Shown here in pieces: positions 17,665-26,788 of a stretch of 64,000 bases of DNA. The notes beneath the pieces are model-generated. The model was not told the origin of the DNA and did no database searches. It saw only the letters and a list, made by a program, of their open reading frames with translations. Each line of letters begins with the position of its first letter. Position 1 is the first letter of the stretch. The stretch is taken from contig NZ_JADHDA010000004.1 in NCBI RefSeq assembly GCF_015277735.1, positions 124,001-188,000 of the forward strand. Reading direction: 5' to 3'. The position numbers were made by a program, and so were the translations under genes. The DNA comes from Psychrobacter sp. NG254. Its GTDB lineage: Bacteria; Pseudomonadota; Gammaproteobacteria; Pseudomonadales; Moraxellaceae.

Positions 17665-18055
17665 AGTAATTCCTAAACAAAATGTAGATGAATATAAAAG
17701 TATAAATGAATACAAAAACGAAATAGATTAGCCTATGCTGATTTTGAGTGTCTTGCAACACTCAATTGCAGTTTTCTTAGGATTTCAGGTCTGAATGTAC
17801 ACAAAGTAGTGGTATGTGCGAAAGATAGACGCTCTGTACCTAGAAAATTAGAGTCATGATTGCGCTAACATCCATCAAAATCATCGGTTATAATAGCCGC
17901 GCATTTTACCTCTTTTATAATGATATCGTCAGTTCAAGATAATTTGGATACAAGGTGGGCGAGTGGACGTGCTACCAGTGGTAGTCTAAGCGAGCCTAAC
18001 GAGCGCCATATCCCGTTTATATAGGACTGACTGTCCGTTTATTTTCCAAGGATTT
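17665..18055. other. Divergent intergenic region ilvA / rpiA (391 bp)
   Basis: No gene is seen. Two TATAAT-like hexamers (17889-17894 and 17916-17921) lie on the plus strand, but neither has a good -35 at the right spacing. A short hairpin CTACC-AGT-GGTAG at 17972-17984 lies in the probable rpiA leader. No T-box or ilv-type leader peptide was found. Confidence 0.4.
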
Positions 18056-18718
18056 ATGATGAGTGATCAGCAAGCACAAAAGCAAGCCGCAGCCAAAGCT
18101 GCTCTAAGCTATATCGAAGATGGTATGATACTTGGAGTAGGGACGGGCAGTACGGTTAATTGTCTGATTGAGCTATTGCCAACAGTAAAGCTTGCTGGTG
18201 CGGTTGCCAGCTCACAGGTTACAGAAGACAAACTTCGTGCCCTTGGTATCGAGATAGTTGATTTGAACTTCGCTGGTACGCTCGATGTTTATATCGATGG
18301 CGCTGATGAGGTCAATGAGCACTTGCAATTGATCAAAGGTGGTGGCGGCGCATTGACTCGTGAAAAGATTGTAGCAGCTGCCTCGAATAAGTTCGTTTGT
18401 ATGGTTGATGAGAGTAAAAGCGTTGAGATACTAGGTCGCGCGTTTCCTGTACCGATTGAAGTATTGCCACAAGCACGATCTTATGTGGCTCGCCAGTTGG
18501 CCAGACTGGGCGGTGAGCCTGTCTACCGTGAAGACTTTGTCACCGACTATGGTAATGTCATTCTAGATACATATGACTTGGATGTGAGTGATCCAATAGC
18601 ATTGGAAAAAGAGCTGAACAATATCGTGGGTGTGGTGTGTAATGGTATCTTTGCAGCCAATCAAGCAGACGTTTTGCTAAAAGCAAGTGCAAATGGGGTA
18701 ACGACGCTCACGCGTTAA
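18056..18718 (+). CDS. rpiA: Ribose-5-phosphate isomerase A
   Basis: Interconverts ribose 5-phosphate and ribulose 5-phosphate in the pentose phosphate pathway. Signature segments are [13 protein letters not shown] (phosphate loop), [20 protein letters not shown] (catalytic Glu and Lys) and YGNVILD. It has 220 aa, the usual length. AAGGA sits 4 bases before the ATG at 18056; another ATG follows directly at 18059. It is convergent with argF, with a shared terminator between them. Confidence 0.97.
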   Translation: MMSDQQAQKQAAAKAALSYIEDGMILGVGTGSTVNCLIELLPTVKLAGAVASSQVTEDKLRALGIEIVDLNFAGTLDVYIDGADEVNEHLQLIKGGGGALTREKIVAAASNKFVCMVDESKSVEILGRAFPVPIEVLPQARSYVARQLARLGGEPVYREDFVTDYGNVILDTYDLDVSDPIALEKELNNIVGVVCNGIFAANQADVLLKASANGVTTLTR

Positions 18719-18754
18719 TCTACTATAAACAACTGTTATTGATACTGATACATA

Positions 18755-18787
18755 AAAAAAAGCCGTCCAGATTTGGACGACTTTTTT
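18755..18787. terminator. Bidirectional terminator rpiA / argF
   Basis: The stem AAAAAAG-c-CGTCCA / TGGACG-a-CTTTTTT has one mismatch and a 4-nt loop. A/T runs on both sides fit termination in both directions. Confidence 0.8.
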
Positions 18788-18836
18788 ATTTGGGAACTTG
18801 TTAATGCGTTACACCACTCTCTTTTTATAAAGTAGG

Positions 18837-19760
18837 TTATGCAGGCAACTTGATTTTGTCTTTGAGCAAGAACTCCATCAATGCTTTTTGCGCATGCAAG
18901 CGGTTTTCGGCTTCATCCCAAACGACAGAGCGCGGATCGTTGAGCATGTCATGGGAGATTTCCTCGCCGCGATGGGCTGGCAAGCAGTGCATAAACACCA
19001 CTTCAGGATCGGCTTTGTCTAATAGAGAGGGCGTCACTTGATAAGGCGCAAAACGACGTGCGCGCGTATTTTGCTCTGACTCTTGACCCATACTTGCCCA
19101 CACATCGGTGACAATTAAGTTAGAGTCTTTTGCCGCATCTTGCACGTTTTCTACCAAACTGACGCAATGTGAAAATCGTTCCATGAGTTTTGGATCAGGC
19201 TCAAACCCGTATGGTGCTGCCACACGTAGCTCAAAACCAAATTGATTGGCAGCCTGCATAAATGATGAGCACATATTGTTGCCATCACCAACCCAAGTCA
19301 CGATTTTATTTTCAATGCTACCGCGATGCTCATAATAGGTCTGCATATCAGCAAGCAACTGACAAGGGTGGTACTCATCAGTCAAGGCATTGATAATAGG
19401 TACACTTGAGTATTCAGCAAAGGTTTCAACTTTTTCGTGCCCAAAGGTACGAATCATGATGATGTCGACCATGCTAGAGATGACACGTGCTGAGTCTTCT
19501 AATGGCTCACCGCGACCGAGCTGCGTGTCGTTCGGTGATAAAAATATGGCATTGCCACCAAATTGACCCATGCCTGTCTCAAACGAGATACGGGTACGAG
19601 TCGATGACTTTTCAAATATCATGCCAAGCGTACGACCCACAAAAGGCTGGTATATCTCGCCTGCATGTTGCATCTTACGCAATTCGCTTGCACGCTTGAT
19701 TAAGTTTTCTAGTTCTTGTTTGGTTAAATCAGATAAGGTCAAAAAATGGCGCAAACTCAT
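18837..19760 (-). CDS. argF: Ornithine carbamoyltransferase
   Basis: Forms citrulline from ornithine and carbamoyl phosphate in arginine synthesis. The carbamoyl phosphate motif [13 protein letters not shown], the ornithine-side motif [14 protein letters not shown] and the catalytic [11 protein letters not shown] are all present. The protein is 307 aa. It is a single gene in its own unit; argG, argH and other arg genes are not in the window. No ARG box was recognised in the upstream region. Confidence 0.97.
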   Translation of the reverse strand: MSLRHFLTLSDLTKQELENLIKRASELRKMQHAGEIYQPFVGRTLGMIFEKSSTRTRISFETGMGQFGGNAIFLSPNDTQLGRGEPLEDSARVISSMVDIIMIRTFGHEKVETFAEYSSVPIINALTDEYHPCQLLADMQTYYEHRGSIENKIVTWVGDGNNMCSSFMQAANQFGFELRVAAPYGFEPDPKLMERFSHCVSLVENVQDAAKDSNLIVTDVWASMGQESEQNTRARRFAPYQVTPSLLDKADPEVVFMHCLPAHRGEEISHDMLNDPRSVVWDEAENRLHAQKALMEFLLKDKIKLPA

Positions 19761-19964
19761 AGTAATCCTAGCAGTCGATCGCAGTCAGTGAAACGTCATC
19801 AGTGTTCAATAGCATCGCGTCAGTGCGTATACTGGGTTGACAACAAACTTTTAGTATAGCGTATTTACTTTCAATGTAAACGGGCAATTTTATCAAGATT
19901 CAACGGCTCACCAAATCCGTTAAAACAGAGTGGCCAGCCATCAAATCTTGACAGGTTTCGATGT

Positions 19965-21071
19965 CTAGGCTAGTACACGCTTTGGACGTATGCTGAGGCG
20001 ACACAGTAGCTCGTAGCTAATCGTGCCGGCATGTCCTGCGATTTCATCGACGCGTGGCGCATCGCCCCATAATACCACCTTGCTATCCAAAGCAAGACTC
20101 TCAAGCGCGTTACTGATATCAATGACAATCATATCCATGGCCACGCGCCCAATCACAGGGCAGCGGTAGTGTTGGGTGCTATCGGCATCGATGACAGTGA
20201 CATAAGCGTCGCCTGTGACCACACGCGGATAACCATCGCCATAGCCGACGCTTACCAATGCCGTTCTGGTGTCTGTCTGAGCTTGCCAGTGACTGCCGTA
20301 ACCAACAGCATCATTGGCACTGACAGTCTGTAGCGCAATAATCTGAGCACTAAAATCCATCGCTGGTTGCAAGTCTAATTCCTGTGCGCTTTTATCAACG
20401 ACAGGTGAGCTACCATATAAAATGATACCTGGACGTACCCAGTCATAATGATGTTCTGGGAAATTAACAACACCCGCTGAATTGCACAACGAGCCTTGAA
20501 TGTCTGGGCTAATAGTCGCTTGCAAAGTCGCCAGCACACTTGAGAAACGCTGAATCTGCATTGCATTTAATGGGTGTTCACGCTCGTCAGCATTGGCAAA
20601 ATGCGTGGCCAGTATTAATTGATATCCTACTTCATGTAGACGTTTTGCTACTGACAACACTTCCTCAGCATTGAAACCCAAACGGTTCATACCCGTATTG
20701 TATTTCAGCCAAGCCACTCGAGTGGCACTGCCAGCAGGCGGGATATTTTGTAGTGCCCATTCTAGCTGTGGTCGGTGGTGAATCACGCAGCTAATATCAT
20801 GATCAATCGCTTGTTGCCATTCATCAGCGCTAAATGCACCCTCTACGAGACCTATGGTTTTGTTCCAACCCAGTTGTCTAGCCTCTAGCGCTTCAGTCAA
20901 GGTAGCAACGCCAATACCATCTGCTTGTTGCAGGGCTGGCAAGACTGCCGCCACGCCATGTCCGTAAGCATTGGATTTTACCATGGCGAGCACTTTAGAA
21001 TGCGGTGCGCGCTGTTTTACCTGATTGAGGTTATGGGTAATGGCTTTTGGTTTTATAGTAATCGTGCGCAT
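19965..21071 (-). CDS. alr: Alanine racemase
   Basis: This PLP enzyme makes D-alanine for peptidoglycan. The PLP lysine lies in MVKSNAYGHG (Lys32 from the chosen start), the catalytic Tyr in DAVGYG, and RVAMDMIVID is a conserved active-site segment. The ATG at 21071 follows AAGAAGGC and gives 368 aa; a longer frame to 21122 has no ribosome site. It lies just downstream of dnaB in the same direction, an order seen in other gammaproteobacteria. Confidence 0.96.
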   Translation of the reverse strand: MRTITIKPKAITHNLNQVKQRAPHSKVLAMVKSNAYGHGVAAVLPALQQADGIGVATLTEALEARQLGWNKTIGLVEGAFSADEWQQAIDHDISCVIHHRPQLEWALQNIPPAGSATRVAWLKYNTGMNRLGFNAEEVLSVAKRLHEVGYQLILATHFANADEREHPLNAMQIQRFSSVLATLQATISPDIQGSLCNSAGVVNFPEHHYDWVRPGIILYGSSPVVDKSAQELDLQPAMDFSAQIIALQTVSANDAVGYGSHWQAQTDTRTALVSVGYGDGYPRVVTGDAYVTVIDADSTQHYRCPVIGRVAMDMIVIDISNALESLALDSKVVLWGDAPRVDEIAGHAGTISYELLCRLSIRPKRVLA

Positions 21072-21109
21072 AATTGCCTTCTTTATAAGTAACATTATGA
21101 AGTTATAAA

Positions 21110-21146
21110 GCCAGTGCAACATTAATTGGGCTAATGCTGCACTGGC
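21110..21146 (-). terminator. Hairpin between dnaB and alr
   Basis: A 9-bp perfect stem (GCCAGTGCA / TGCACTGGC) with a further inner CATTA/TAATG pairing lies 54 bp past the dnaB stop. On the minus strand a moderately T-rich TTTATAACTT follows. It probably reduces read-through into alr. Confidence 0.65.
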
Positions 21147-21200
21147 TAGTTTATTAAAAATCGTTCGCTATCTTACGAATATTGTCTCTTTAAAAAGCTT

Positions 21201-22604
21201 TTATTCATCATTTTCATAGCTGGCATTTTGATAGTACTCTGGTGTTAGATTGATAAAGCGGGTAAATTGACCCTCAAAGCCTAAGCGTAGCGTACCAATA
21301 GGGCCATTACGCTGTTTACCGATGATGATTTCAGCCACACCTTTATGATCTGAGTTTTCATTATAAACCTCATCGCGATAGATGAACATAATCAAATCGG
21401 CATCCTGCTCAATCGCACCAGATTCACGTAAATCTGACATGATAGGCCGCTTGTTAGGGCGGTTTTCTAGACTGCGGTTAAGCTGTGATAAGGCAATCAC
21501 AGGGCATTCAAGCTCACGTGCTAGCGCTTTTAGACTACGAGAAATCTCAGAAATTTCTCCGACACGGTTGCCATCTAAGCCAGGCACTTTCATCAACTGT
21601 AGATAATCGACCACGATTGCACCAAGCTTGCCATCATGGTTTTTGGCAATACGGCGGCAGCGCGAACGCATCTCAGACGGTGGCAGGGCAGTACTGTCAT
21701 CGATATATAAGTGTTTGGATTGTAAGTGCTGAATGGCATTCATCATTTTTGCCCATTCATCTTCATTCATTTGTCCAGAGCGTAGATGCGTCTGGTTAAT
21801 CGCACCCCATGAGGAGAGCAGACGCATCACGATAGATTCGGCAGGCATCTCCATCGAAAACACCACAACGGGCAAATCTTCATTGAATAAAATTCCTTCT
21901 GCCAAGTTCATCGCAAAGGTGGTTTTACCCATAGAAGGACGTGCTGCGACAATGATTAAATCACCTGCCTGTAAGCCTTGGGTTTTATTATTGAGCTCAG
22001 CAAATGGGGTCTGCAAACCAATCATGCCGTCTGGGTTTGACTTGAGTTCTTGAATTTTGTCGATGACATTGGTCAACACAGAGGTAATGCCGACAGGGCC
22101 GCGCTGCTCAGCACGTTTGTTATGCTGCTCATTGATACTAAAAATCTTGCCTTCAACATTGTCCAAGATATCACTGACGCTTTGGTCTTTTGGGTTATAG
22201 GCAAGCGTCAGCATGTCGTTACCCGTAGTAATCAGCTGACGTAAGGTGGACAGCTCACGTACACGCTGGGCATAAGCGGTCAGGTTAAACAATGTTGCAG
22301 GACTTTGGCTCAAAATATCGGCCAAATAACCGTCACCACCTGCGCCTTTGAGTAGTTTCTGAGCCTCTAGCCAGTCGTGTACCATGACCGTATCATAAGG
22401 CTCATTCACTGCTGCCAAATGGGCAATGGCATCAAAAATATACTGATGTCGCCCAGCATAAAAGTCGTCTTTGGTGACAATATCTGCAATCTTGTCATAT
22501 GCCTCTTCGATACTCATCAAAGACGCGAGCAATGCTTTTTCAATATCAATATTGTGCGGCGGTGTCTGATTGAGTAAGTCGTCGGTTTTTTCGTTGTCTG
22601 CCAT
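21201..22604 (-). CDS. dnaB: Replicative DNA helicase DnaB
   Basis: This hexameric 5'-3' helicase unwinds DNA at the fork. The N-terminal domain (about residues 17-120) begins PHNIDIEKALLASLM, followed by a linker and the RecA-like domain with Walker A ARPSMGKT (221-228), Walker B VVDYLQLM, ALSQLNR and SDLRESGAIEQDAD. It has 467 aa with no intein or insertion. It is followed by alr on the same strand. An inverted-repeat element lies just upstream of the start (22629-22737). Confidence 0.98.
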   Translation of the reverse strand: MADNEKTDDLLNQTPPHNIDIEKALLASLMSIEEAYDKIADIVTKDDFYAGRHQYIFDAIAHLAAVNEPYDTVMVHDWLEAQKLLKGAGGDGYLADILSQSPATLFNLTAYAQRVRELSTLRQLITTGNDMLTLAYNPKDQSVSDILDNVEGKIFSINEQHNKRAEQRGPVGITSVLTNVIDKIQELKSNPDGMIGLQTPFAELNNKTQGLQAGDLIIVAARPSMGKTTFAMNLAEGILFNEDLPVVVFSMEMPAESIVMRLLSSWGAINQTHLRSGQMNEDEWAKMMNAIQHLQSKHLYIDDSTALPPSEMRSRCRRIAKNHDGKLGAIVVDYLQLMKVPGLDGNRVGEISEISRSLKALARELECPVIALSQLNRSLENRPNKRPIMSDLRESGAIEQDADLIMFIYRDEVYNENSDHKGVAEIIIGKQRNGPIGTLRLGFEGQFTRFINLTPEYYQNASYENDE

Positions 22605-22628
22605 GAGTGCCTAATGTGTCAAAAGTCG

Positions 22629-22737
22629 ATATAGTCAAGTATATATAAATCCGCTACATCGTCATCCTCGCTAAGCATACTAATGTATAACTTACACTCG
22701 GTTTCCTTGTATCGAAATTATATTGAACTGACTATAT
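22629..22737. repeat. 109-bp element with ATATAGTCA / TGACTATAT ends
   Basis: Perfect 9-bp inverted ends (22629-22637 and 22729-22737) bound a short non-coding segment immediately upstream of dnaB. A related ATATAGTCAGT end occurs at 51768. The remainder of the 22605-23051 gap is AT-rich and shows no gene. Confidence 0.55.
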
Positions 22738-23051
22738 AAAAGAAGGTATAAAAAAAGAAGATAAACGGATATTCGGTATCCGTATTTATTTTAATAATAT
22801 CGCAAAGTAACTATGGCATCTCTCTACGAGAGACGTACCAAAACGTGGTCTCACATCTGCCTGTAAATGCTACAATCAAAGGCGAAAGTTTAACACATAA
22901 TGTGCTTTTTTTAGACCTCATGAGTAACTAAATCAAAAACTATCAAGCCTTATGAATTGGAAAAAGCATGCCACATCCAAGTATATAAATTAATAAGATC
23001 CACTATAAATACAATAGAATCAATGATTTAATATAAGAAAAGGCCATTGTT

Positions 23052-24152
23052 ATGACACAAGAAAAAAAACCACTATTGATTACCACAGGTGAGCCTGCGG
23101 GCATTGGAATGGATGTGGTATTAGGACTGGCGGCCGAGGGTAAGTTGCAAGATTTCGCTCTTCCGATGTGGGTGACTGCTGACGCTAAAGCCATGCAAAC
23201 TCGCGCAGATGAATTGGTCGCAGCAGGCGTGCTCGAAAGTACGCCTAGTTGGCATACTATCAATACAGATATAAATGCCGCTAACTTCGATGTTAACTTG
23301 GTAATGCAGATATCACAGCAAGATATAGACGTTGATAGTGCTTTTATTTTACTGAATATTCCTTGTGCAGCACCAGTCGTGTGCGGCCAAATCAATATCG
23401 TTAACTCAGCGATGGTGGCGAAGCAGTTAGAGATTGCACATAATCTCGCAACCAGTGGCACAGTCGCTGCTATCGTCACAGGTCCACTACAAAAATCAGC
23501 GCTGATAGATGCCGATATCAAGCTGTTAGATGGCACGATGTTTAGTGGTCATACTGAGTTTTTTATGCAGCAAAGCAATCGTAAAAAAGTCGTCATGATG
23601 CTCGCCAACCAAGCAATGAAAGTCGCGCTGGTTACCACGCATTTGCCATTAAAAGACATAGCCGCCGCTATCACAGCAGAAAATGTACGCCAAACCGTAC
23701 AAATCGTTATTGATGACATGAGAGAGAAATTTGGTCTCACGCAGCCTCGCATCTTAGTCTGCGGCCTCAATCCTCATGCAGGCGAGGGCGGACATCTGGG
23801 TATGGAAGAGATTGATATTATTAATCCCGTGTTACAAGAGTTCATCGCTGCGGGCGTGGATATATCAGAGGCGATGCCAGCCGATACATTGTTTACCCCA
23901 AGACATCTAGCAAACTGTGATGCCGTTATCGCCATGTATCATGACCAAGGTTTACCAGTGCTAAAATCGCACGGGTTTGGTGATACGGTTAATCTGACTT
24001 TAGGTTTGCCTTATATTCGTACTTCGGTCGATCACGGAACGGCGCTAGACTTGGCAGGAAGCGGCGGTGCAAGTGCGACCAGCTTATATCAAGCACTGCG
24101 TATGGCCAATGAGATGGCTGACAAATCACTTATTGATAGACCTCTTGCATAA
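23052..24152 (+). CDS. pdxA: 4-hydroxythreonine-4-phosphate dehydrogenase
   Basis: PdxA oxidises 4-phosphohydroxy-L-threonine in the DXP-dependent pathway to vitamin B6. The start LLITTGEPAGIGMD, the metal-binding histidines (SGHTEFF, CGLNPHAGEGGHLG) and the substrate segment YHDQGLPVLK are typical. At 366 aa it is slightly longer than E. coli PdxA (329), with small insertions in the first third. In many proteobacteria pdxA is directly followed by rsmA and apaH; here about 3.8 kb of other genes separates them. Confidence 0.96.
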   Translation: MTQEKKPLLITTGEPAGIGMDVVLGLAAEGKLQDFALPMWVTADAKAMQTRADELVAAGVLESTPSWHTINTDINAANFDVNLVMQISQQDIDVDSAFILLNIPCAAPVVCGQINIVNSAMVAKQLEIAHNLATSGTVAAIVTGPLQKSALIDADIKLLDGTMFSGHTEFFMQQSNRKKVVMMLANQAMKVALVTTHLPLKDIAAAITAENVRQTVQIVIDDMREKFGLTQPRILVCGLNPHAGEGGHLGMEEIDIINPVLQEFIAAGVDISEAMPADTLFTPRHLANCDAVIAMYHDQGLPVLKSHGFGDTVNLTLGLPYIRTSVDHGTALDLAGSGGASATSLYQALRMANEMADKSLIDRPLA

Positions 24153-24336
24153 ATTAATGTCTTAGAGATATTTGTCACGCAGTATTGTGTCACTTTAATA
24201 TCAGCAATGCCTATCTATGCATCATCGCATCATCAAACATACTCTAATATAAGTGGTTCCATTATAGCGGTCTATTTTAAGTGGTCTGTTAATAGGTTTG
24301 ATGGGTGAAATAGCTGGTTCCGTTGAAGTACACCTA

Positions 24337-24389
24337 GGGCAAACCAATCAGATATTTTCCCTTAAGGAAAATAATTCGACAGTTTGCCC
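24337..24389. repeat. Nested inverted repeat downstream of pdxA
   Basis: GGGCAAAC (24337-24344) pairs with GTTTGCCC (24382-24389), and inside this ATTTTCC (24354-24360) pairs with GGAAAAT (24366-24372). It can form a long cruciform or mRNA hairpin between pdxA and the convergent small gene. There is no clear T-run on either strand. Confidence 0.6.
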
Positions 24390-24407
24390 AGCTTTAATAA
24401 GCTTTGG

Positions 24408-24707
24408 CTAAATATTCAAAGCAAAACTCAATAACACGCGTTTACCAGACTGAATTCGTGAAACACTGTGCTCATGCTTATCAGGACGAAATAAATAAAC
24501 TCTGTCAAACAGGTTTATAATACAGTTTGAACATTCGAACACACCACCAACTTTAGGCTGAATTAAAACAAAGTTTAATTTGTAATAACGGCCTTTTTGC
24601 ACGGGGTCACAGTGTTTCATAACGCTGTGGTTAGTAGGGTAGGTGACATAATTAATTGAAAAAATTCTACTACTGAAAATGGCTTTGTTGGTTACTCTTT
24701 CGGTCAT
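24408..24707 (-). CDS. Small 2OG-Fe(II) oxygenase-like protein
   Basis: A 99-aa protein with a residue pattern resembling a minimal Fe(II)/2-oxoglutarate oxygenase core. H32-C-D34 is a possible HxD pair. LFRPDKHEHSVSRIQSGKR provides a distal histidine (H80) and an arginine ten residues later (R90), as in the family's iron and 2OG ligands. Many family members are 180-230 aa, so this may be a minimal form or a decayed remnant; an in-frame stop lies just upstream of the ATG at 24707, so it is not truncated by a recent frame break. GGA lies about 10 bases before the start. It belongs to the accessory block between pdxA and rsmA. Substrate unknown. Confidence 0.6.
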   Translation of the reverse strand: MTERVTNKAIFSSRIFSINYVTYPTNHSVMKHCDPVQKGRYYKLNFVLIQPKVGGVFECSNCIINLFDRVYLFRPDKHEHSVSRIQSGKRVLLSFALNI

Positions 24708-24888
24708 ATCTAATCCATTATTTTACGTGTATTAAACGTCGCTTAACGCATCTCAAGCTAGTTGTATTGGTTGTAACTTAGTTAAATACTAGCGTGAATA
24801 ATGTAATGAAATGTTCTACTTAATCTGAATTTTCGACCATGAATACTTGATAGGCAAGCGAATCAGTAACTTATGGATAATTACATTA

Positions 24889-24909
24889 GGGCGTGTCCTC
24901 ATTTTAAAA
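24889..24909 (+). repeat. Copy of the GGGCGTGTCCTCATTTT repeat
   Basis: GGGCGTGTCCTCATTTTAAAA matches the reverse complement of 51721-51741 at 20 of 21 positions. It is preceded by TA. This looks like a solo end of a mobile element, lying inside the accessory block. The rest of the 24708-25071 gap shows no gene. Confidence 0.6.
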
Positions 24910-25071
24910 ATGGTGATAAAAATGAGATAAATTGCAGCCAAACAAGGAAAATAGCGCAGATACTGAATAATATTAGGTTTGCCACAAAGAGATTATGAAC
25001 CGCTCCAGATATATCGGAAAGTAGCTCTTTTAAAAGGTAATAGCAATTTAGGTATAGCTATTACAGACTAA

Positions 25072-25953
25072 TCAACCAACAACTAAGTTTTCAATAAACC
25101 ACTCCCATATCGCATCGACAGCAGGTTGTGACACCGATGTGCGTTTACGAATAAGATAGTAATCAGGCTCAACGGTTAAATCTAATTCACTGACTTGTAG
25201 CAAACGACCCGCAGACAGATCTGCTTGTACGAACGCCTGACAAGCAATCGCAATCCCTTGTCCTGCCAAAGCCGCATCTAACGCCAGCGCAGTTTGGTTA
25301 AATACGGCGCCTGGCAGCTTATCTGTCGTGTTAAGAAAACGTGGCCAATGGTTATGTGAATCATGTAGCAGTGGCATCTCTTTTAGTTGCTTGAGTGACA
25401 TAGGAAGCGTGATGTCAGCGACAAAATAAGGATTAGCAACGGCGACCAGTTTTTGTTTGAACAATAACTGCGTATCAAAAGAGGAGGGAAATGGTGGACG
25501 CGTAAGCCGTACCGCTATGTCTACCTGATCACGGTCGAAATCTGCAATAGATTCAGTAGCGACAGTACGTAAGTCGATGTCAGGCACAGCAGTTGCTAGC
25601 GCCGAAAGATTGGGTAGTAAAATTTTAGTGGCAAACGTTGGTGTCACACTAATGGTCACCGTCTTAGGTTCTTTGAGTATCTGAGTGGTGGCCTTTTTTA
25701 AAATCTCAAACGCCCGCGTGACTTCTACAAAGTAGATTGCGCCTTGACCAGTAAGAGCCACCCCCTTTTGTAGCCTGTGAAACAGCGCAAACCCTATGTG
25801 TTCTTCTAATATACGCACCTGCTGAGCGACAGCCCCTTGTGTCACAAAAAGCTCATCGGCAGCCGCACGAAAATTCAAATGACGCCCCGCCGCTTCAAAT
25901 GCACGTAATGCATTCAAAGAGGGTAAAGCGCGATAAACGTTTGACACAGCCAT
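25072..25953 (-). CDS. LysR-family transcriptional regulator (GcvA-like)
   Basis: A 293-aa LysR regulator. The winged helix-turn-helix is at residues 12-70 (LNALRAFEAAGRHLNFRAAADEL, VTQGAVAQQVRILE) and the effector domain follows. The N-terminus resembles the GcvA/AmpR branch. It is divergent from the SDR-EamA pair with a 116-bp shared upstream region, the classic arrangement in which a LysR protein controls its neighbour. A 16-bp dyad, ATATC-N6-GATAT (26005-26020), and a CATTAGT/ACTAATG pair lie in that region. The effector is unknown. Confidence 0.9.
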   Translation of the reverse strand: MAVSNVYRALPSLNALRAFEAAGRHLNFRAAADELFVTQGAVAQQVRILEEHIGFALFHRLQKGVALTGQGAIYFVEVTRAFEILKKATTQILKEPKTVTISVTPTFATKILLPNLSALATAVPDIDLRTVATESIADFDRDQVDIAVRLTRPPFPSSFDTQLLFKQKLVAVANPYFVADITLPMSLKQLKEMPLLHDSHNHWPRFLNTTDKLPGAVFNQTALALDAALAGQGIAIACQAFVQADLSAGRLLQVSELDLTVEPDYYLIRKRTSVSQPAVDAIWEWFIENLVVG

Positions 25954-26004
25954 TCCTTAAATAATAAATCTGGCAATAGATTTTCTACAGTCTAGCATCT
26001 TTTA

Positions 26005-26060
26005 ATATCATGCGAGATATCTGCAGCCATTAGTTATGATAAGTAAAACAATCACTAATG
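26005..26060. promoter_or_regulatory. Candidate operator region between LysR and SDR genes
   Basis: Contains the dyad ATATC-atgcga-GATAT at 26005-26020 and a perfect inverted pair CATTAGT (26028-26034) / ACTAATG (26054-26060). The second arm touches the SDR ribosome site. Binding by the divergent LysR protein is inferred from position only. Confidence 0.4.
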
Positions 26061-26069
26061 GAGAAAATC

Positions 26070-26774
26070 ATGACTATAGAAAAAGTTGCTCTGATTATGG
26101 CAGGTGGCTCAGGAATGGGTGCAGCGACCGCTCGCAAGCTCACTCAGGATGGTTATCAAGTGGCTATCTTATCGTCCTCAGGTAAAGGAGAAGCATTAGC
26201 GAAAGAGCTTGGCGGGGTTGGTGTCACGGGTTCTAACTTGGTAGATGCTGATGTACAGCGCTTAGTTGATTTGGCAATGGATAAATGGGGCCGTATTGAT
26301 GCGCTGGTAAACTCTGCTGGTCACGGTCCACGTGCGCCTATTTTAGAGATTACCGATGAAGACTGGCATCAAGGTATGGAGGTTTATTTTCTCAGTGCGG
26401 TGCGGCCGATTCGCTTAGTTACGCCGATCATGGTGGCACAAGGCGGCGGTGCTATTGTCAATATTTCCACAACTTGGGTCACAGAGCCGACAGCAACCTT
26501 CCCAACCTCGACGGCGTTTCGAGCCAGTCTGGGTGCTTTTACTAAGATTTTCTCTGATGACTATGCGTCACAAGGTGTTCGCATTAATAATGTCTTACCT
26601 GGTTGGATTGACAGCTTGCCTGAATTCGATGAGCGCCGTGAAAATATTCCGATGGGACGTTACGGTAAAGCTGAGGAAGTTGCTGCAACGATTGCCTTTT
26701 TATTATCAGAGGCGGCTGGATATATTACTGGTCAGAGCATACGCGTTGATGGCGGTGTAACTCACTCTATTTGA
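26070..26774 (+). CDS. SDR-family oxidoreductase lacking the YxxxK catalytic pair
   Basis: A 234-aa Rossmann-fold protein of the short-chain dehydrogenase family. The nucleotide motif GGSGMGAATA is at residues 12-21, NSAGHG replaces NNAG (81-86), and the C-terminus (GYITGQSIRVDGG) is typical. The catalytic region reads NIS...SxxxR: Ser133 is present, but the usual Tyr and Lys appear as Ser147 and Arg151. The enzyme may use another mechanism or bind without reducing. GGAGA at 26060-26064 sets the ATG at 26070; an upstream in-frame ATG at 26058 overlaps it. It is followed 14 bp later by the EamA transporter gene. Confidence 0.85.
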   Translation: MTIEKVALIMAGGSGMGAATARKLTQDGYQVAILSSSGKGEALAKELGGVGVTGSNLVDADVQRLVDLAMDKWGRIDALVNSAGHGPRAPILEITDEDWHQGMEVYFLSAVRPIRLVTPIMVAQGGGAIVNISTTWVTEPTATFPTSTAFRASLGAFTKIFSDDYASQGVRINNVLPGWIDSLPEFDERRENIPMGRYGKAEEVAATIAFLLSEAAGYITGQSIRVDGGVTHSI

Positions 26775-26788
26775 TAAAGGTCAATGCT

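Noticed and set aside
17665..18055. T-box or leader-peptide attenuator for ilvA
   Set aside because: No T-box sequence, no Ile/Val/Leu-rich short frame and no terminator pair on the ilvA side.
21201..22604. Intein or insertion in dnaB
   Set aside because: The protein is colinear with the standard 460-470 aa helicase.
24911..25020. Remnant transposase frame after the repeat at 24889
   Set aside because: The only ATG frame is about nine codons long before a stop, and no transposase motif is visible.
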